Shown: positions 7,408 to 17,466 of the stretch, in pieces | Layout: each line of letters opens with the position of its first letter | Numbering within the stretch: the stretch's first letter is position 1 | Assembly (NCBI RefSeq): GCF_024211275.1 | Contig: NZ_JAMLDX010000027.1 | Span: 1-42,433 of the forward strand | Direction: 5' to 3' | Length of the DNA: 42,433 bases | DNA from: Sphingomonas tagetis | GTDB taxonomy: Bacteria; Pseudomonadota; Alphaproteobacteria; Sphingomonadales; Sphingomonadaceae | Program-made: the position numbers and the translations under genes | Notes under the pieces: generated by a model | Seen by the model: only the letters and a program-made list of their open reading frames with translations | Told to the model about the DNA's origin: nothing | Database searches by the model: none

Positions 7408-8235
7408 GGCAGCCCACCCCATAACCGTCACCCCGGACTTGTTCCGGGGTCCCGCTCCTTCCCCTACTCCCCTCAAACCCAGCTCGGCCCGACCCCCCAT
7501 CGCCCGCTTCTGCGCCTCCCAGCGCTCCACCCCCGCCAGCGCCTCGGCGCGCCGCTCCGCCTTCCTCCGCCGCGCCAGCACATCCAGCTTCGCGTTCAGC
7601 CGCCGGTTGACCTCCGCCGGTGACACCACGCGCCCGACCGGCGCGCGTTTCGCTTCCTCGGCCCGCTCGACCCGCCGCGCCGCCAGTTCGGCCTTGAGCA
7701 GATCGGCCAGCAGCCGCTCCGACCAGCGCCGCCGCGTCCCCACCACCTCGCCGCCGACCACGATCTCCTCGTCCCACCCCTCGACAGCGCGCTCGTAAGC
7801 GATCTGCTCGATCGCGGGCAGCGACCGCGCCAGCGCCGCCTCGCACGCCGCCGCGAACTCGGGCGACCGCGCCTTCAGCCGCGTGACCGCACTGCGCGAC
7901 ATCCCGACCCGCTCGGCCGCCTTGCGGATTTCGCCCGTCTCGGCCAGTGCGCGCAGAAAGGCGCGCTTGCGCACCGCCGACCACCCGTCCCAGCGCTCAC
8001 GCGGCGCGGTGTCCTCGATCTTCTGCCCGCGCTGCGCGATCCACTGCGCCTGCCACTCGGCAATCATCGCCTCCCAGCGCGCCTTGAAGTCCGGATGCCG
8101 CTGCCGCCGCTTATAGGCCGACCCGACGCACCGCCCCACCGCATCCGCCGCCGCCCGCACCGTGCCCGTCTGCTTGAGCGCCAGCAGAAACGCTGTCTCG
8201 GTATCCTGCATCCAGCGCATATGTGGCTGCTTCAT
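7132..8235 (-). CDS. Double helix-turn-helix protein with run-on C terminus
   Basis: The frame encodes 367 residues from ATG 8235, preceded by GAGAGGG. Two homologous HTH units are visible. One lies at about residues 12-50 (FLLALKQTGTVRAAADAVG) and the other at about 90-128 (FLRALAETGEIRKAAERVGM). Both have the pattern F-L-x-A-L-x-x-T-G-x-x-R-x-A-A-x-x-V-G, as in terminase-small-subunit-like and phage-derived HTH proteins. A basic, Ala-rich helical tail follows. After about residue 260 the frame reads through the terminator-like repeat at 7430-7450 and then through the antisense of the TonB receptor gene until a stop at 7132. The final 90-100 residues are therefore probably not part of the original protein. 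The gene follows the acidic ORF with an 11-bp gap. Function unknown; DNA binding is likely. Confidence 0.65.
   Translation of the reverse strand: MKQPHMRWMQDTETAFLLALKQTGTVRAAADAVGRCVGSAYKRRQRHPDFKARWEAMIAEWQAQWIAQRGQKIEDTAPRERWDGWSAVRKRAFLRALAETGEIRKAAERVGMSRSAVTRLKARSPEFAAACEAALARSLPAIEQIAYERAVEGWDEEIVVGGEVVGTRRRWSERLLADLLKAELAARRVERAEEAKRAPVGRVVSPAEVNRRLNAKLDVLARRRKAERRAEALAGVERWEAQKRAMGGRAELGLRGVGEGAGPRNKSGVTVMGWAALVTRPKGSEERTALFGEAVGHRVAGVEQVADAGAERDLGQDRIVDAQAGDDVIAGLVIDWREAVGGGQGDRGAVGRELDAGDEFDAGERCP
7430..7450. terminator. Hairpin repeat after the TonB receptor gene
   Basis: ACCCCGGA (7430-7437) pairs with TCCGGGGT (7443-7450) around a 5-base loop. The unit with flanking GTC and CCG is a widespread intergenic repeat that I recall from sphingomonad and related genomes. 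It lies 22 bases after the receptor stop codon and can act as a terminator, although it lacks a clear T tract. The converging HTH reading frame passes through it. Confidence 0.5.
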
Positions 8236-8246
8236 TAATGGCCCTC

Positions 8247-8648
8247 TCAGTCCCCGGTGATCTCGCCTTCGTCGTCTTGCAATTTCGCATCGACGCGACG
8301 CTGGCGAGCGTCTTGGATGATATCCTCCATTTCCCAGATGAGCTTGCAGCCCTCCAAGGTCTTTCCATTATCGTCGTTTGGATCAGCCTCGAACAATGCT
8401 TTGGTTCGCGCGCTCAAATCGATGAGCTTGACGTAGCGCTTTTCGCCAAGCTTCCCGCGAATTGTGTCGAACGCCGCGACGAGAACATTAAATTCCGTAT
8501 CGATGTTTTTATCTGGAAACGCGCCCGTATCGTCAATAAACTTGGGCGCTCCTCCTAACGTACCAGCCAGATAGTCTTGGATTTCACTTAATGTTGCTGG
8601 GATATAGGGGTCATCGTTTCGAAAAGGGTTGGGAGGTAAATCGCTCAT
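8247..8648 (-). CDS. Acidic hypothetical protein, possible immunity partner
   Basis: The 133-residue protein is acidic (Asp/Glu rich, especially the C terminus KLQDDEGEITGD). It begins MSDLPPNPFRNDDPYIP and is mostly helical, with no signal peptide and no membrane helix. I do not recognise the family. Its ATG at 8646-8648 overlaps the TGA of the upstream toxin-like gene (ATGA), so the two were translationally coupled. A small acidic cytosolic protein coupled behind a C-terminal domain of nuclease-toxin character is the usual arrangement of a toxin and its immunity protein. That is inference from layout, not from a recognised domain. Base composition is lower in GC than its neighbours, which fits transfer. 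Confidence 0.65.
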   Translation of the reverse strand: MSDLPPNPFRNDDPYIPATLSEIQDYLAGTLGGAPKFIDDTGAFPDKNIDTEFNVLVAAFDTIRGKLGEKRYVKLIDLSARTKALFEADPNDDNGKTLEGCKLIWEMEDIIQDARQRRVDAKLQDDEGEITGD

Positions 8649-9785
8649 CGTTTCATCTCCGGACGTTTGATAGCGTACGTAGCTTGACCATCTACCTGCC
8701 GGGGCCGGATGATAATTACATTTGATGGCCGGAAATCTGTCATAAAGAAACCGCGCACCTGCGGCGTCTTCAACGTCTTCCGAGTGAGGGTCACGTCGTA
8801 GGCGATATCACCAACCCGCGCATCTGGCCGTCGATACGACGATTCTGCAGTGTCATTCTCTCGACGGTTTACTCGCACCGGTCCGGTCCCCGCTGCCTCG
8901 ATGCGATATCTGCGATAATGTGCTCGCAGCTCTCGGCGGACTTGATGATCTACGAAGTTACCTAAAGCTTCTTGCGCCGAAAGACGGATGCGAAGCTTGC
9001 CGGCCTTCTGCAACGCGACACCCTCGGCATAGGCGCGATCCGCGCTCTGCTGAATGAACCGAACCGTCTCCACCTGAAGCGGACGAAGTTCTCCCTTCCG
9101 CATGAACGCCGCCGCTCTCATCCACCGCAGATCGTTCAGCTGATTGATCTGCCCTTGCAAGGTCTGCGGGAAGCCCACTGAATCATATCGGAACCCTGGC
9201 TCCAGCACCTTGATCTGTTCGATCAGCTGATTGGTCCAATTCTGCGCCAGCGCGGTGGTGGCCGCGCGCGCTGGCCCGCTTAGATCGAATAGCGCCTCGC
9301 CCGCGGCCACGATCGCGCCGCCCGGACTGTTGTTCAGTCCGGGAAAACGCCTGTTCCAGCGTCATCGGGTCGTGAAACGCCGCGCTGTTGCTTCCGCCTC
9401 CGCGCCTTGGCTGCCGCGCCGAACCTGCCGAAACGAATTGCGCGTCAGGCTGATCGGCTCGATACACGGCGTTCGCTGGCGCAGGCGCTTCGCTGGTACG
9501 GATACCGACAGCGCGCATACCGCCATCCGTGGCCTTTCCAGCAGAACGTGACAGAACTTCACCGGACCGAGCTTTAGCGGTTTGAACTGTCTGCCGACGG
9601 TGCGAAACGATGACTCTGCTCAACGAGCGCGGCCCGCCCGGCGCAAAAGTGAACTGGCCATTGCGCGGATCGTGATAGGGATTGAACTTGACCTCGACGC
9701 CCCCGGCGCCGGAATCACCCGGCCACAATCCGGTTCGCAACCATTGTGAAAACGCCCGCCGCTCTATTCTTGCCAAAACGTCCAT
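8645..9785 (-). pseudogene. Toxin-like gene broken by a one-base frameshift
   Basis: Two overlapping frames (start ATG 9785 and stop at 8645) together form one gene of about 379 codons. At the A4 run 9344-9347 (TTTT on the coding strand) the first frame shifts. Removing one T joins MTLEQAF to PGLNNSPGG and continues into VAAGEALFDLSGPARA. The N terminus has AFSQWLRTGLWP, then VEVKFNPYHDPRNGQFTFAP, a leader I recall from sphingomonad phage-like or polymorphic toxin proteins. The C terminus (GDIAYDVTLTRK, then RGFFMTDFRPSNVIIIRP) looks like a small alpha/beta toxin or nuclease-like domain, but I cannot name it. GAGGGG lies 5-10 bases before the start. The break may be real decay, phase variation at a homopolymer or a base-calling error. 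Confidence 0.6.
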
Positions 9786-10011
9786 TGCCGCCCCTCGCCC
9801 TGCAAATGCGGCGAGAACATATCAGCAACATTTTCCAACAAGTCAACCTACATTGGCGCAAACCGCCCCTCCCCTTCCCCTCACCCCCCACCCCTGCTAT
9901 CGGCCCTCGCGAATCTTCGCATTCGCAGCACCGGCGCGTCCCGTGCGGCTTCACGCCGCGATCCCCCACGCCGCACCGGCGCTTGAACACAGGGAAAGGG
10001 AACCCGCACCA

Positions 10012-12684
<2,673 letters not shown>

Positions 12685-12694
12685 AGTTGATCAA

Positions 12695-13072
12695 GTGAAT
12701 TGGGCCATGGTGCTCCCGATCCTCGCGGCCGGCCTCTGCGCTGACCGTGAGCCGGGGGCGCCATGGGTGCGGTTCCAGAAGCCGGGACAGAACCCGGTGT
12801 TCGTCGATCCGACCAGCGTCCGCGACGATAGCGGCGAAAAGGTGATCCGCCTGCTCGACACGTCCGAAGGACCATCGACCAGCGACATCTGGATCGACGT
12901 CTCCTTCGCCTGCGCCGCCAGGCGCGCCTGGATGATCCGCCTGACCGAAGTCGTGGACGGCAAGCCCGGCAAGGTCATAGATATCCCGCCGGCCGAGCGG
13001 AAACCGATGAAGCTCGACGATCCGATGGGCCGCCGCCTGTTCGGTTTCGTGTGCAAGGGCAAGAAGCTGTGA
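12695..13072 (+). CDS. Secreted adhesin-E-like hypothetical protein, copy 1
   Basis: The protein is about 125 residues from GTG 12695 (121 from ATG 12707). It begins with a short hydrophobic leader (VLPILAAGL) that suggests export. The body has a beta-rich pattern: a strand ending FVDPTSVRDDSGEKVIRL, then a Cys-containing SFACAARRAWMIRLTEV. This resembles the surface-adhesin protein E fold and the next gene's product (DLDSIKREG, then DCKAGITELRAQ). It starts 10 bp after acnA, so it may be transcribed with it. The stop overlaps the GTG of the next gene (GTGA). No catalytic motif is seen. The function is unknown. Confidence 0.65.
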   Translation: MNWAMVLPILAAGLCADREPGAPWVRFQKPGQNPVFVDPTSVRDDSGEKVIRLLDTSEGPSTSDIWIDVSFACAARRAWMIRLTEVVDGKPGKVIDIPPAERKPMKLDDPMGRRLFGFVCKGKKL

Positions 13073-13431
13073 GGCGCGCCGCCGCGGCGCTGTTGGCCAC
13101 GATCCTCCTGACCACCCCCGCCACCGCCGAGCGCTGGCGTCAGATCCCCGGCGCGCCCAACGCGACGCTGTCGATCGATCTGGACAGCATCAAGCGCGAA
13201 GGACCGTGGCGCGTGTTCCGCAGCCGCGCGACCGCGCTCGGTCTTAACGGCTCGGTGATCGGCACGATCGCAATGGACTGCAAGGCGGGGATCACCGAAT
13301 TGCGCGCGCAACGTGCCTATACCGGCGGCAAGCTGGTGAAGGAGCGCATCTTCCCGCCCAAGCGGCGCCCCCGCCAGAAGCTGGCAAACCCGGCACGCGA
13401 CCCGGCCTTTAGGATCGTCTGCGCAGCCTGA
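13069..13431 (+). CDS. Secreted adhesin-E-like hypothetical protein, copy 2
   Basis: The product is 120 residues from a GTG at 13069 that overlaps the previous TGA. It starts with a clear signal peptide (AAAALLATILLTTPATA) and a cleavage site before ERWRQIPG. The mature part follows the plan of the upstream protein: an Asp-x-x-Ser-Ile strand, a V-F/I-R-x-R strand, then a Cys strand (MDCKAG) and a final Cys near the C terminus (RIVCAA). The two cysteines could form a disulfide. Surface-adhesin-E-like is a fold-level guess. The gene ends base to base with the converging GST gene, and the palindrome TGATCA supplies both stop codons. Confidence 0.7.
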   Translation: MRRAAAALLATILLTTPATAERWRQIPGAPNATLSIDLDSIKREGPWRVFRSRATALGLNGSVIGTIAMDCKAGITELRAQRAYTGGKLVKERIFPPKRRPRQKLANPARDPAFRIVCAA

Positions 13432-14058
13432 TCAGGCCGGCTGCGCCTGCTCGGCAATCAGCGCGTCGTCCTTGGCGGCTGCCCGCACCGCGGCCTCGCG
13501 CGACGTCACGCGCTCGACGAACGCAGCGAACGCATCCCGCTTCGGGATCGAGCCGAATTGCAATCCCCACGACAGATGCGCTCCGACATAGAGGTCCGCC
13601 GCGGTGAAGTGATCCGCCGCCAGCCAGCCGCCTCCGGCAGCGCTCACCAGCCCTTCGAGCGTGTCGATCGTGCGGTCGTAATTGCCAAAGCCCAGCATGC
13701 CCTGTTTCTGCGGATCGGCCGCTTCCCAGCCCATCGCCCGGCTCGTCACCGCCTGCTCCAGCGGCCCGGCGGCAAAGAACAATGCCCGGTAATAGGCGCC
13801 GCGCCGATCCACCGGCGGCGCCAGCCTCGCCTCGGGAAAGGCACCGGCGAGATAGGCGCAGATCGCCGCGCACTCAGTCACGACCACGCCGTCATGCACG
13901 ATCGCCGGCACCTTCCCCATCGGATTGACGGCTAGAAAGTCGGCACTCTTTGCACGCCAATCGACGGCCACCGTCTCATAGTCGGCGCCGGTTTCCTCGA
14001 TCATCCAGCGCGCGATCCGGCCGCGCGACATCGGGTTGGTATAGAGCGTCAGCGACAT
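13432..14058 (-). CDS. Glutathione S-transferase family protein
   Basis: The 208-residue protein from ATG 14058 (GGAGAG upstream) opens with the thioredoxin-fold GST domain SLTLYTNPMSRGRIARWMIEE and has the cis-Pro motif GKVPAIV near residue 52, followed by the glutathione gamma-Glu-binding TECAAICAYLA. A C-terminal all-helical domain follows, with AADHFTAADLYVG. The family conjugates glutathione to electrophiles or reduces substrates; the specific substrate is not evident. A longer start at 14088 is possible but has a poorer ribosome site. It lies 64 bp downstream of the dienelactone-hydrolase-like gene on the same strand and may share its transcript. Confidence 0.9.
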   Translation of the reverse strand: MSLTLYTNPMSRGRIARWMIEETGADYETVAVDWRAKSADFLAVNPMGKVPAIVHDGVVVTECAAICAYLAGAFPEARLAPPVDRRGAYYRALFFAAGPLEQAVTSRAMGWEAADPQKQGMLGFGNYDRTIDTLEGLVSAAGGGWLAADHFTAADLYVGAHLSWGLQFGSIPKRDAFAAFVERVTSREAAVRAAAKDDALIAEQAQPA

Positions 14059-14122
14059 CGTATCTCTCCCAGTCAATGCAAGGAACAAATATCGAACAAA
14101 CGCGCTAAGCGGTCAACCCGGG

Positions 14123-14986
14123 TCAAAGCTTCGCCGACAGCAGCGCCAGCAACCTTCCCCACGCCTTGTCCGCCTGCGCCTGATCATAAGCCGGGCTGTC
14201 CGGCATGCACCAACCATGATTGGCGGGATAGACCTCGATCTCGGCGGGACTCTTCGCTTGCGCGAAGGCGGTACGCACCAGTTCCTTCTCGTTCGGATTC
14301 CGCTGATCGTCATTCTGCGCGACCGCGAACAGGAACCCGGCCTTCATCTTCGGGACGAGCAGGTGCGGACTGTCCGGCTTGTCCGTGCCGATCCCGCCAC
14401 CGTGAAACGATGCACCGGCCCTGACCCGGGCGGGCACCGCGGCAGCGGTCCGCATCGTGAACGGCCCGCCCATGCAATAGCCGGTGGTGCCGATACCGCG
14501 CTTGACGTTCACTTCCCTTTGCTTGTCCAGCCAGGCGACACTCGCCACAGCGTCGCGCGTCACGGCGTCGGGCGTCAGCAACGCGCGCCATGGACCGATC
14601 TTCTCGCGCACCGACGCCGTGCCGAAGCCCTCGCCTTCCTTGAGGAATTGGCCCTTTACCGACCGGTAGAAGGGATTGAGCGTGAGCACCGCATAGCCCG
14701 ATTGAGCCAGCCGGTCGGCCACCCGCCGCGCGGCGGGACGGATCCCCATGATATCGGGCCATATCAGCACGCCGGGATGCTTGCCGCCCGCTGGCGCGAC
14801 GAAATAGCCGTCGGCGGTGCCGTCCGGCGTCGCGAAGCTCACATCGCGACCCTTGATCGGCTTGGCGTCGGCAGGCGCGGGCAACAGCGCTGCCAGCCCG
14901 GCCGCGCCGGCCATCACGCCGAAGTCACGGCGCGAGACGCCATTCTGAAGCCCTTCATTGTCGCGGTCGGTCAGATCATCGCACAT
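14123..14986 (-). CDS. Exported dienelactone-hydrolase family protein
   Basis: The 287-residue protein from ATG 14986 (GGAGAG upstream) has a twin-arginine leader, SRRDFGVMAGAAGLAALLPA, so it is exported folded through Tat. The alpha/beta hydrolase core contains the nucleophile elbow GYCMGG with Cys171. An acid segment lies near AQNDDQRN, and His257 sits in NHGWCM, giving the Cys-Asp-His triad of dienelactone hydrolases. Classic enzymes of about 230 residues open the lactone ring in chloroaromatic degradation. The substrate of Tat-exported versions is usually unknown. The frame is open upstream to 15487, but that extension is the antisense/alternate frame of trcR and lacks homology. A GST gene follows on the same strand. 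Confidence 0.9.
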   Translation of the reverse strand: MCDDLTDRDNEGLQNGVSRRDFGVMAGAAGLAALLPAPADAKPIKGRDVSFATPDGTADGYFVAPAGGKHPGVLIWPDIMGIRPAARRVADRLAQSGYAVLTLNPFYRSVKGQFLKEGEGFGTASVREKIGPWRALLTPDAVTRDAVASVAWLDKQREVNVKRGIGTTGYCMGGPFTMRTAAAVPARVRAGASFHGGGIGTDKPDSPHLLVPKMKAGFLFAVAQNDDQRNPNEKELVRTAFAQAKSPAEIEVYPANHGWCMPDSPAYDQAQADKAWGRLLALLSAKL

Positions 14987-15084
14987 CGCATCACTCTCCA
15001 ACGGCCCCCGCAACGAGCCTAACGCGAGGCGCCTCGCCCCGCCAGAGCGTGTTCGCCGTTCCGATCGCCCGCGCGCAAAATGCA

Positions 15085-15118
15085 ACGGCGCGACAGACCC
15101 GAGGATCTGCCGCGCCGT
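15085..15118 (-). terminator. Rho-independent terminator of trcR
   Basis: The inverted repeat ACGGCGCGACAGA (15085-15097) with TCTGCCGCGCCGT (15106-15118) forms a 13-bp stem with one wobble pair in minus-strand RNA. The loop is 8 bases. It is followed on that strand by TGCATTTTGC. It lies 27 bases after the trcR stop and 98 bases before the hydrolase start. Confidence 0.75.
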
Positions 15119-15144
15119 CAAACCCGCATTGGAACGTCCGGGTG

Positions 15145-15804
15145 TCAGCTCTTGAACGGATTCTCGAAGCCAAGACCCGTGCTGACCTCGTCGGTCTCGC
15201 GCGATGCCGCGTCGCGCTCGGCGCGCAGCTGCTCGATCAGCGCCTCGCGGTCGCCTTCCAGCCGCGTATCGACAGGCGCTTCGAGGCCCGCCGCCTTGGC
15301 AGCCTTGGCCACTGCCGCATCCAGCTCGCGCTGGCTGGTCAGGCCCAGCGTCACCGGGTCCTTCGGCACGATATTGGCGATGTTCCAGTGGCTGCGGTCG
15401 CGGATCGCGGCGATGGTGTTGCGCGTGGTGCCGATCAGCTTGCCGATCGCGCCATCGGTGATCTCGGGGTGATTGCGGATGATCCATGCAATGCCGTCCG
15501 GCTTGTCCGCGCGCTTGGACACCGGCGTGTAGCGCGGCCCCTTGGTGCGGCGGATCTGCTCGGGGCCCTTCATCATCTTGAGGCGATAGTCGGGATCGGC
15601 CTGCCCCTTCTCGATCTCTTCCATGGTCAGTTCGTGCGCGCGGACGGGATCACGGCCGGTCAGCTTGGTGGCGGCGGTGTCGTCGGCGATCGCCTGCACC
15701 TCGAGGATATGAAGTCCGCAGAATTCGGCGATCTGCTCGAACGAAAGTGCGGTGCTGTCGACCAGCCAGGAAGCGGTCGCGTGCGGCATGAGCGGCTGGG
15801 CCAC
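15145..15804 (-). CDS. trcR: DUF1013-family cell-cycle transcriptional regulator TrcR
   Basis: The 219-residue protein from GTG 15804 (GGAGAC nine bases upstream) begins VAQPLMPHATASWLVDST and contains LSFEQIAEFCGLHILEVQAI near the N terminus and IGKLIGTTRNTIAAIRDR in the middle. These are two helix-turn-helix-like segments of the alphaproteobacteria-specific DUF1013 family, annotated as the cell-cycle regulator TrcR. The segment KGPRYTPVSKRADKPDGIAW between them is also family-typical. A coiled C-terminal stretch (EGDREALIEQLRAERDAAS) ends the protein. It is a cytosolic DNA-binding protein, presumably part of alphaproteobacterial cell-cycle control. The gene is transcribed alone and has its own terminator. 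Confidence 0.88.
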   Translation of the reverse strand: MAQPLMPHATASWLVDSTALSFEQIAEFCGLHILEVQAIADDTAATKLTGRDPVRAHELTMEEIEKGQADPDYRLKMMKGPEQIRRTKGPRYTPVSKRADKPDGIAWIIRNHPEITDGAIGKLIGTTRNTIAAIRDRSHWNIANIVPKDPVTLGLTSQRELDAAVAKAAKAAGLEAPVDTRLEGDREALIEQLRAERDAASRETDEVSTGLGFENPFKS

Positions 15805-15914
15805 GTCAAGTCTCCAGAAACAATAAGGGCCGCCCTCACCGGGCGGCCGTAACATCCGCCGATCTAGGCGCGTGCGCGGCGAGAGGCAAGCGCGAAGCGT
15901 CGATATCTGCGCTT

Positions 15915-17456
15915 TCAGCGCCGTATGCGCAACGCCGGCGGCAGCGTCGTGGCGATCCACGGCGATGCCTGCTCATAGGCATGCCCCATTTGCAGCACCG
16001 CGAGATCGGCATGCGTCGGCCCGATGATCTGAATCCCGATCGGCAGCTTCCGCGCCCCGCCAAAGCCTGCAGGCGCCGACAATGCCGGCAATCCCGCCAT
16101 CGTCACCGGCATTACGACCTCCATCCAGCGGTGATAGCTGTCCATCTTCTTGCCAGCGATCTCCGCCGGCCAGCGCAGATCGGTGTCGAACGGGAAGACC
16201 TGCGCAGTCGGCAGGATCAGGAAATCGAAGCTCGCAAACGCCTTGCGGAACGCCTCGTAAATGCGTGTGCGGCCCATCTGTGCCTGGTTGATCTGGATCG
16301 CGGAGAGCCTGCGATAACCTTCGACCTCCCACAGCGCTTCGGGCTTCATCTGAGCGCGCTGCTCGGGCTTGTCCGCAAAATCGATCAGGTCAGGCCCGAC
16401 CGAGCCGTGGCGCAGCGTTACGGCGGTGCGCCACATCGTCTCGGCCGGCTCCTCCAGCGTCGCGGCGTCCACGGTCATGCCGACCGTGCGGAATGCGGCC
16501 AGCGCCTTCTCGCACGTCTCCAGCACACCCGCTTCCATCGGCAGCGCACCGCCCAGGTCGCCCAGCCAGCCGATGCGCTTGCCCTTCCACTCACGGTCGA
16601 GCGGACGGGCGAAGATCGCCGGCTCATCCTTCAGGGAGAACGGCACACGCGGGTCCGACCCCGCCTGCACCGACAGCAGCAGCGCGACATCACGCGCCGT
16701 CCGGGCCATCGGGCCGGAGGTGGCGAAGGTCTGGCCGAACACGTTGCTCGACGGTGCCGAGGGCACGCGCCCGAACGAGGGGCGGAAACCGAACACATTG
16801 TTCCATGCCGCCGGATTGCGCAGCGAACCGCCGAAATCGCTCCCATCGGCCAGCGGCATCATGCGCAGTGCCAGCGCCACCGCTGCGCCGCCCGAACTCC
16901 CGCCCGCCGACCGGCTCGGGTCATAGGCGTTGCGCGTCGTGCCGAACACCGGGTTGAAGCTGTGCGACCCCAGCGCGAACTCGGGCACATTGGTCTTGCC
17001 GGTGAAGATCGCGCCGGCTGCGCGCATCCGGCCGACGACCAGCGAGTCCGCCGCCGCGATGTTGTTGCGCAACAGCGGCGAACCCTGGGTAAAGGCGATG
17101 CCCTTGGCGGGCGCGGTGTCCTTCACCGCATGGGGAAAGCCGTGCAGCGGCCCGCGGAACCGGCGCTTGGCCGCATCCTCGTCTTGCGCTGCGGCTTCGC
17201 GCAGCAGCTGATCGCCATCGACTCGCGAGACGATCGCGTTGAACTGCGGATTGAGCGCATCGACCCGCGCCAGATGCGCCGCCATAACCTCGCGGCTCGA
17301 CACATCGCGCCGCCGGATCGCCGCCGCCAGATCGACTGCGGTCAGCGCGAGGATATCGCTACCCTTCCCTGCCGCACGGCGCTGTGCCGCGCCCGCCTGA
17401 GTCGCGATCACCGCCGCCGGAGCAGCCGCCAGCAGATTGCGCCGGGTCATCTTCAT
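15915..17456 (-). CDS. Tat-exported amidase (amidase signature family)
   Basis: The 513-residue protein from ATG 17456 carries a twin-arginine leader, MTRRNLLAAAPAAVIATQAG. The Ser-cisSer-Lys triad of the amidase signature family is visible: Lys112 in HAVKDT, cis-Ser187 in SAGGSSGGAA and nucleophile Ser211 in GSDFGGSLRNPA. The 24-residue spacing between the serines equals that in well-studied members. It hydrolyses carboxamides in the periplasm; the substrate is not known. The start is 10 bp after the stop of the propeller-amidohydrolase gene, and GAGGAAAAGAGG precedes it, so it is the last gene of the FecI-controlled unit. The frame is open to 17549, overlapping the upstream gene, without homology there. 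Confidence 0.92.
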   Translation of the reverse strand: MKMTRRNLLAAAPAAVIATQAGAAQRRAAGKGSDILALTAVDLAAAIRRRDVSSREVMAAHLARVDALNPQFNAIVSRVDGDQLLREAAAQDEDAAKRRFRGPLHGFPHAVKDTAPAKGIAFTQGSPLLRNNIAAADSLVVGRMRAAGAIFTGKTNVPEFALGSHSFNPVFGTTRNAYDPSRSAGGSSGGAAVALALRMMPLADGSDFGGSLRNPAAWNNVFGFRPSFGRVPSAPSSNVFGQTFATSGPMARTARDVALLLSVQAGSDPRVPFSLKDEPAIFARPLDREWKGKRIGWLGDLGGALPMEAGVLETCEKALAAFRTVGMTVDAATLEEPAETMWRTAVTLRHGSVGPDLIDFADKPEQRAQMKPEALWEVEGYRRLSAIQINQAQMGRTRIYEAFRKAFASFDFLILPTAQVFPFDTDLRWPAEIAGKKMDSYHRWMEVVMPVTMAGLPALSAPAGFGGARKLPIGIQIIGPTHADLAVLQMGHAYEQASPWIATTLPPALRIRR

Positions 17457-17466
17457 CCTCTTTTCC

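Noticed and set aside
7428..7453. CRISPR-like or REP array around the CCCCGGA hairpin
   Set aside because: Only one copy occurs in the window, so it is a single dispersed repeat and not an array.
9682..10011. N-terminal extension of the aconitase frame
   Set aside because: Aconitase homology begins at ATG 10012 with a good ribosome site; the upstream part is Pro-rich and overlaps the divergent gene.
14987..15487. 167-codon N-terminal extension of the dienelactone hydrolase
   Set aside because: It overlaps the trcR gene and its terminator in another frame; the Tat leader and ribosome site support 14986.
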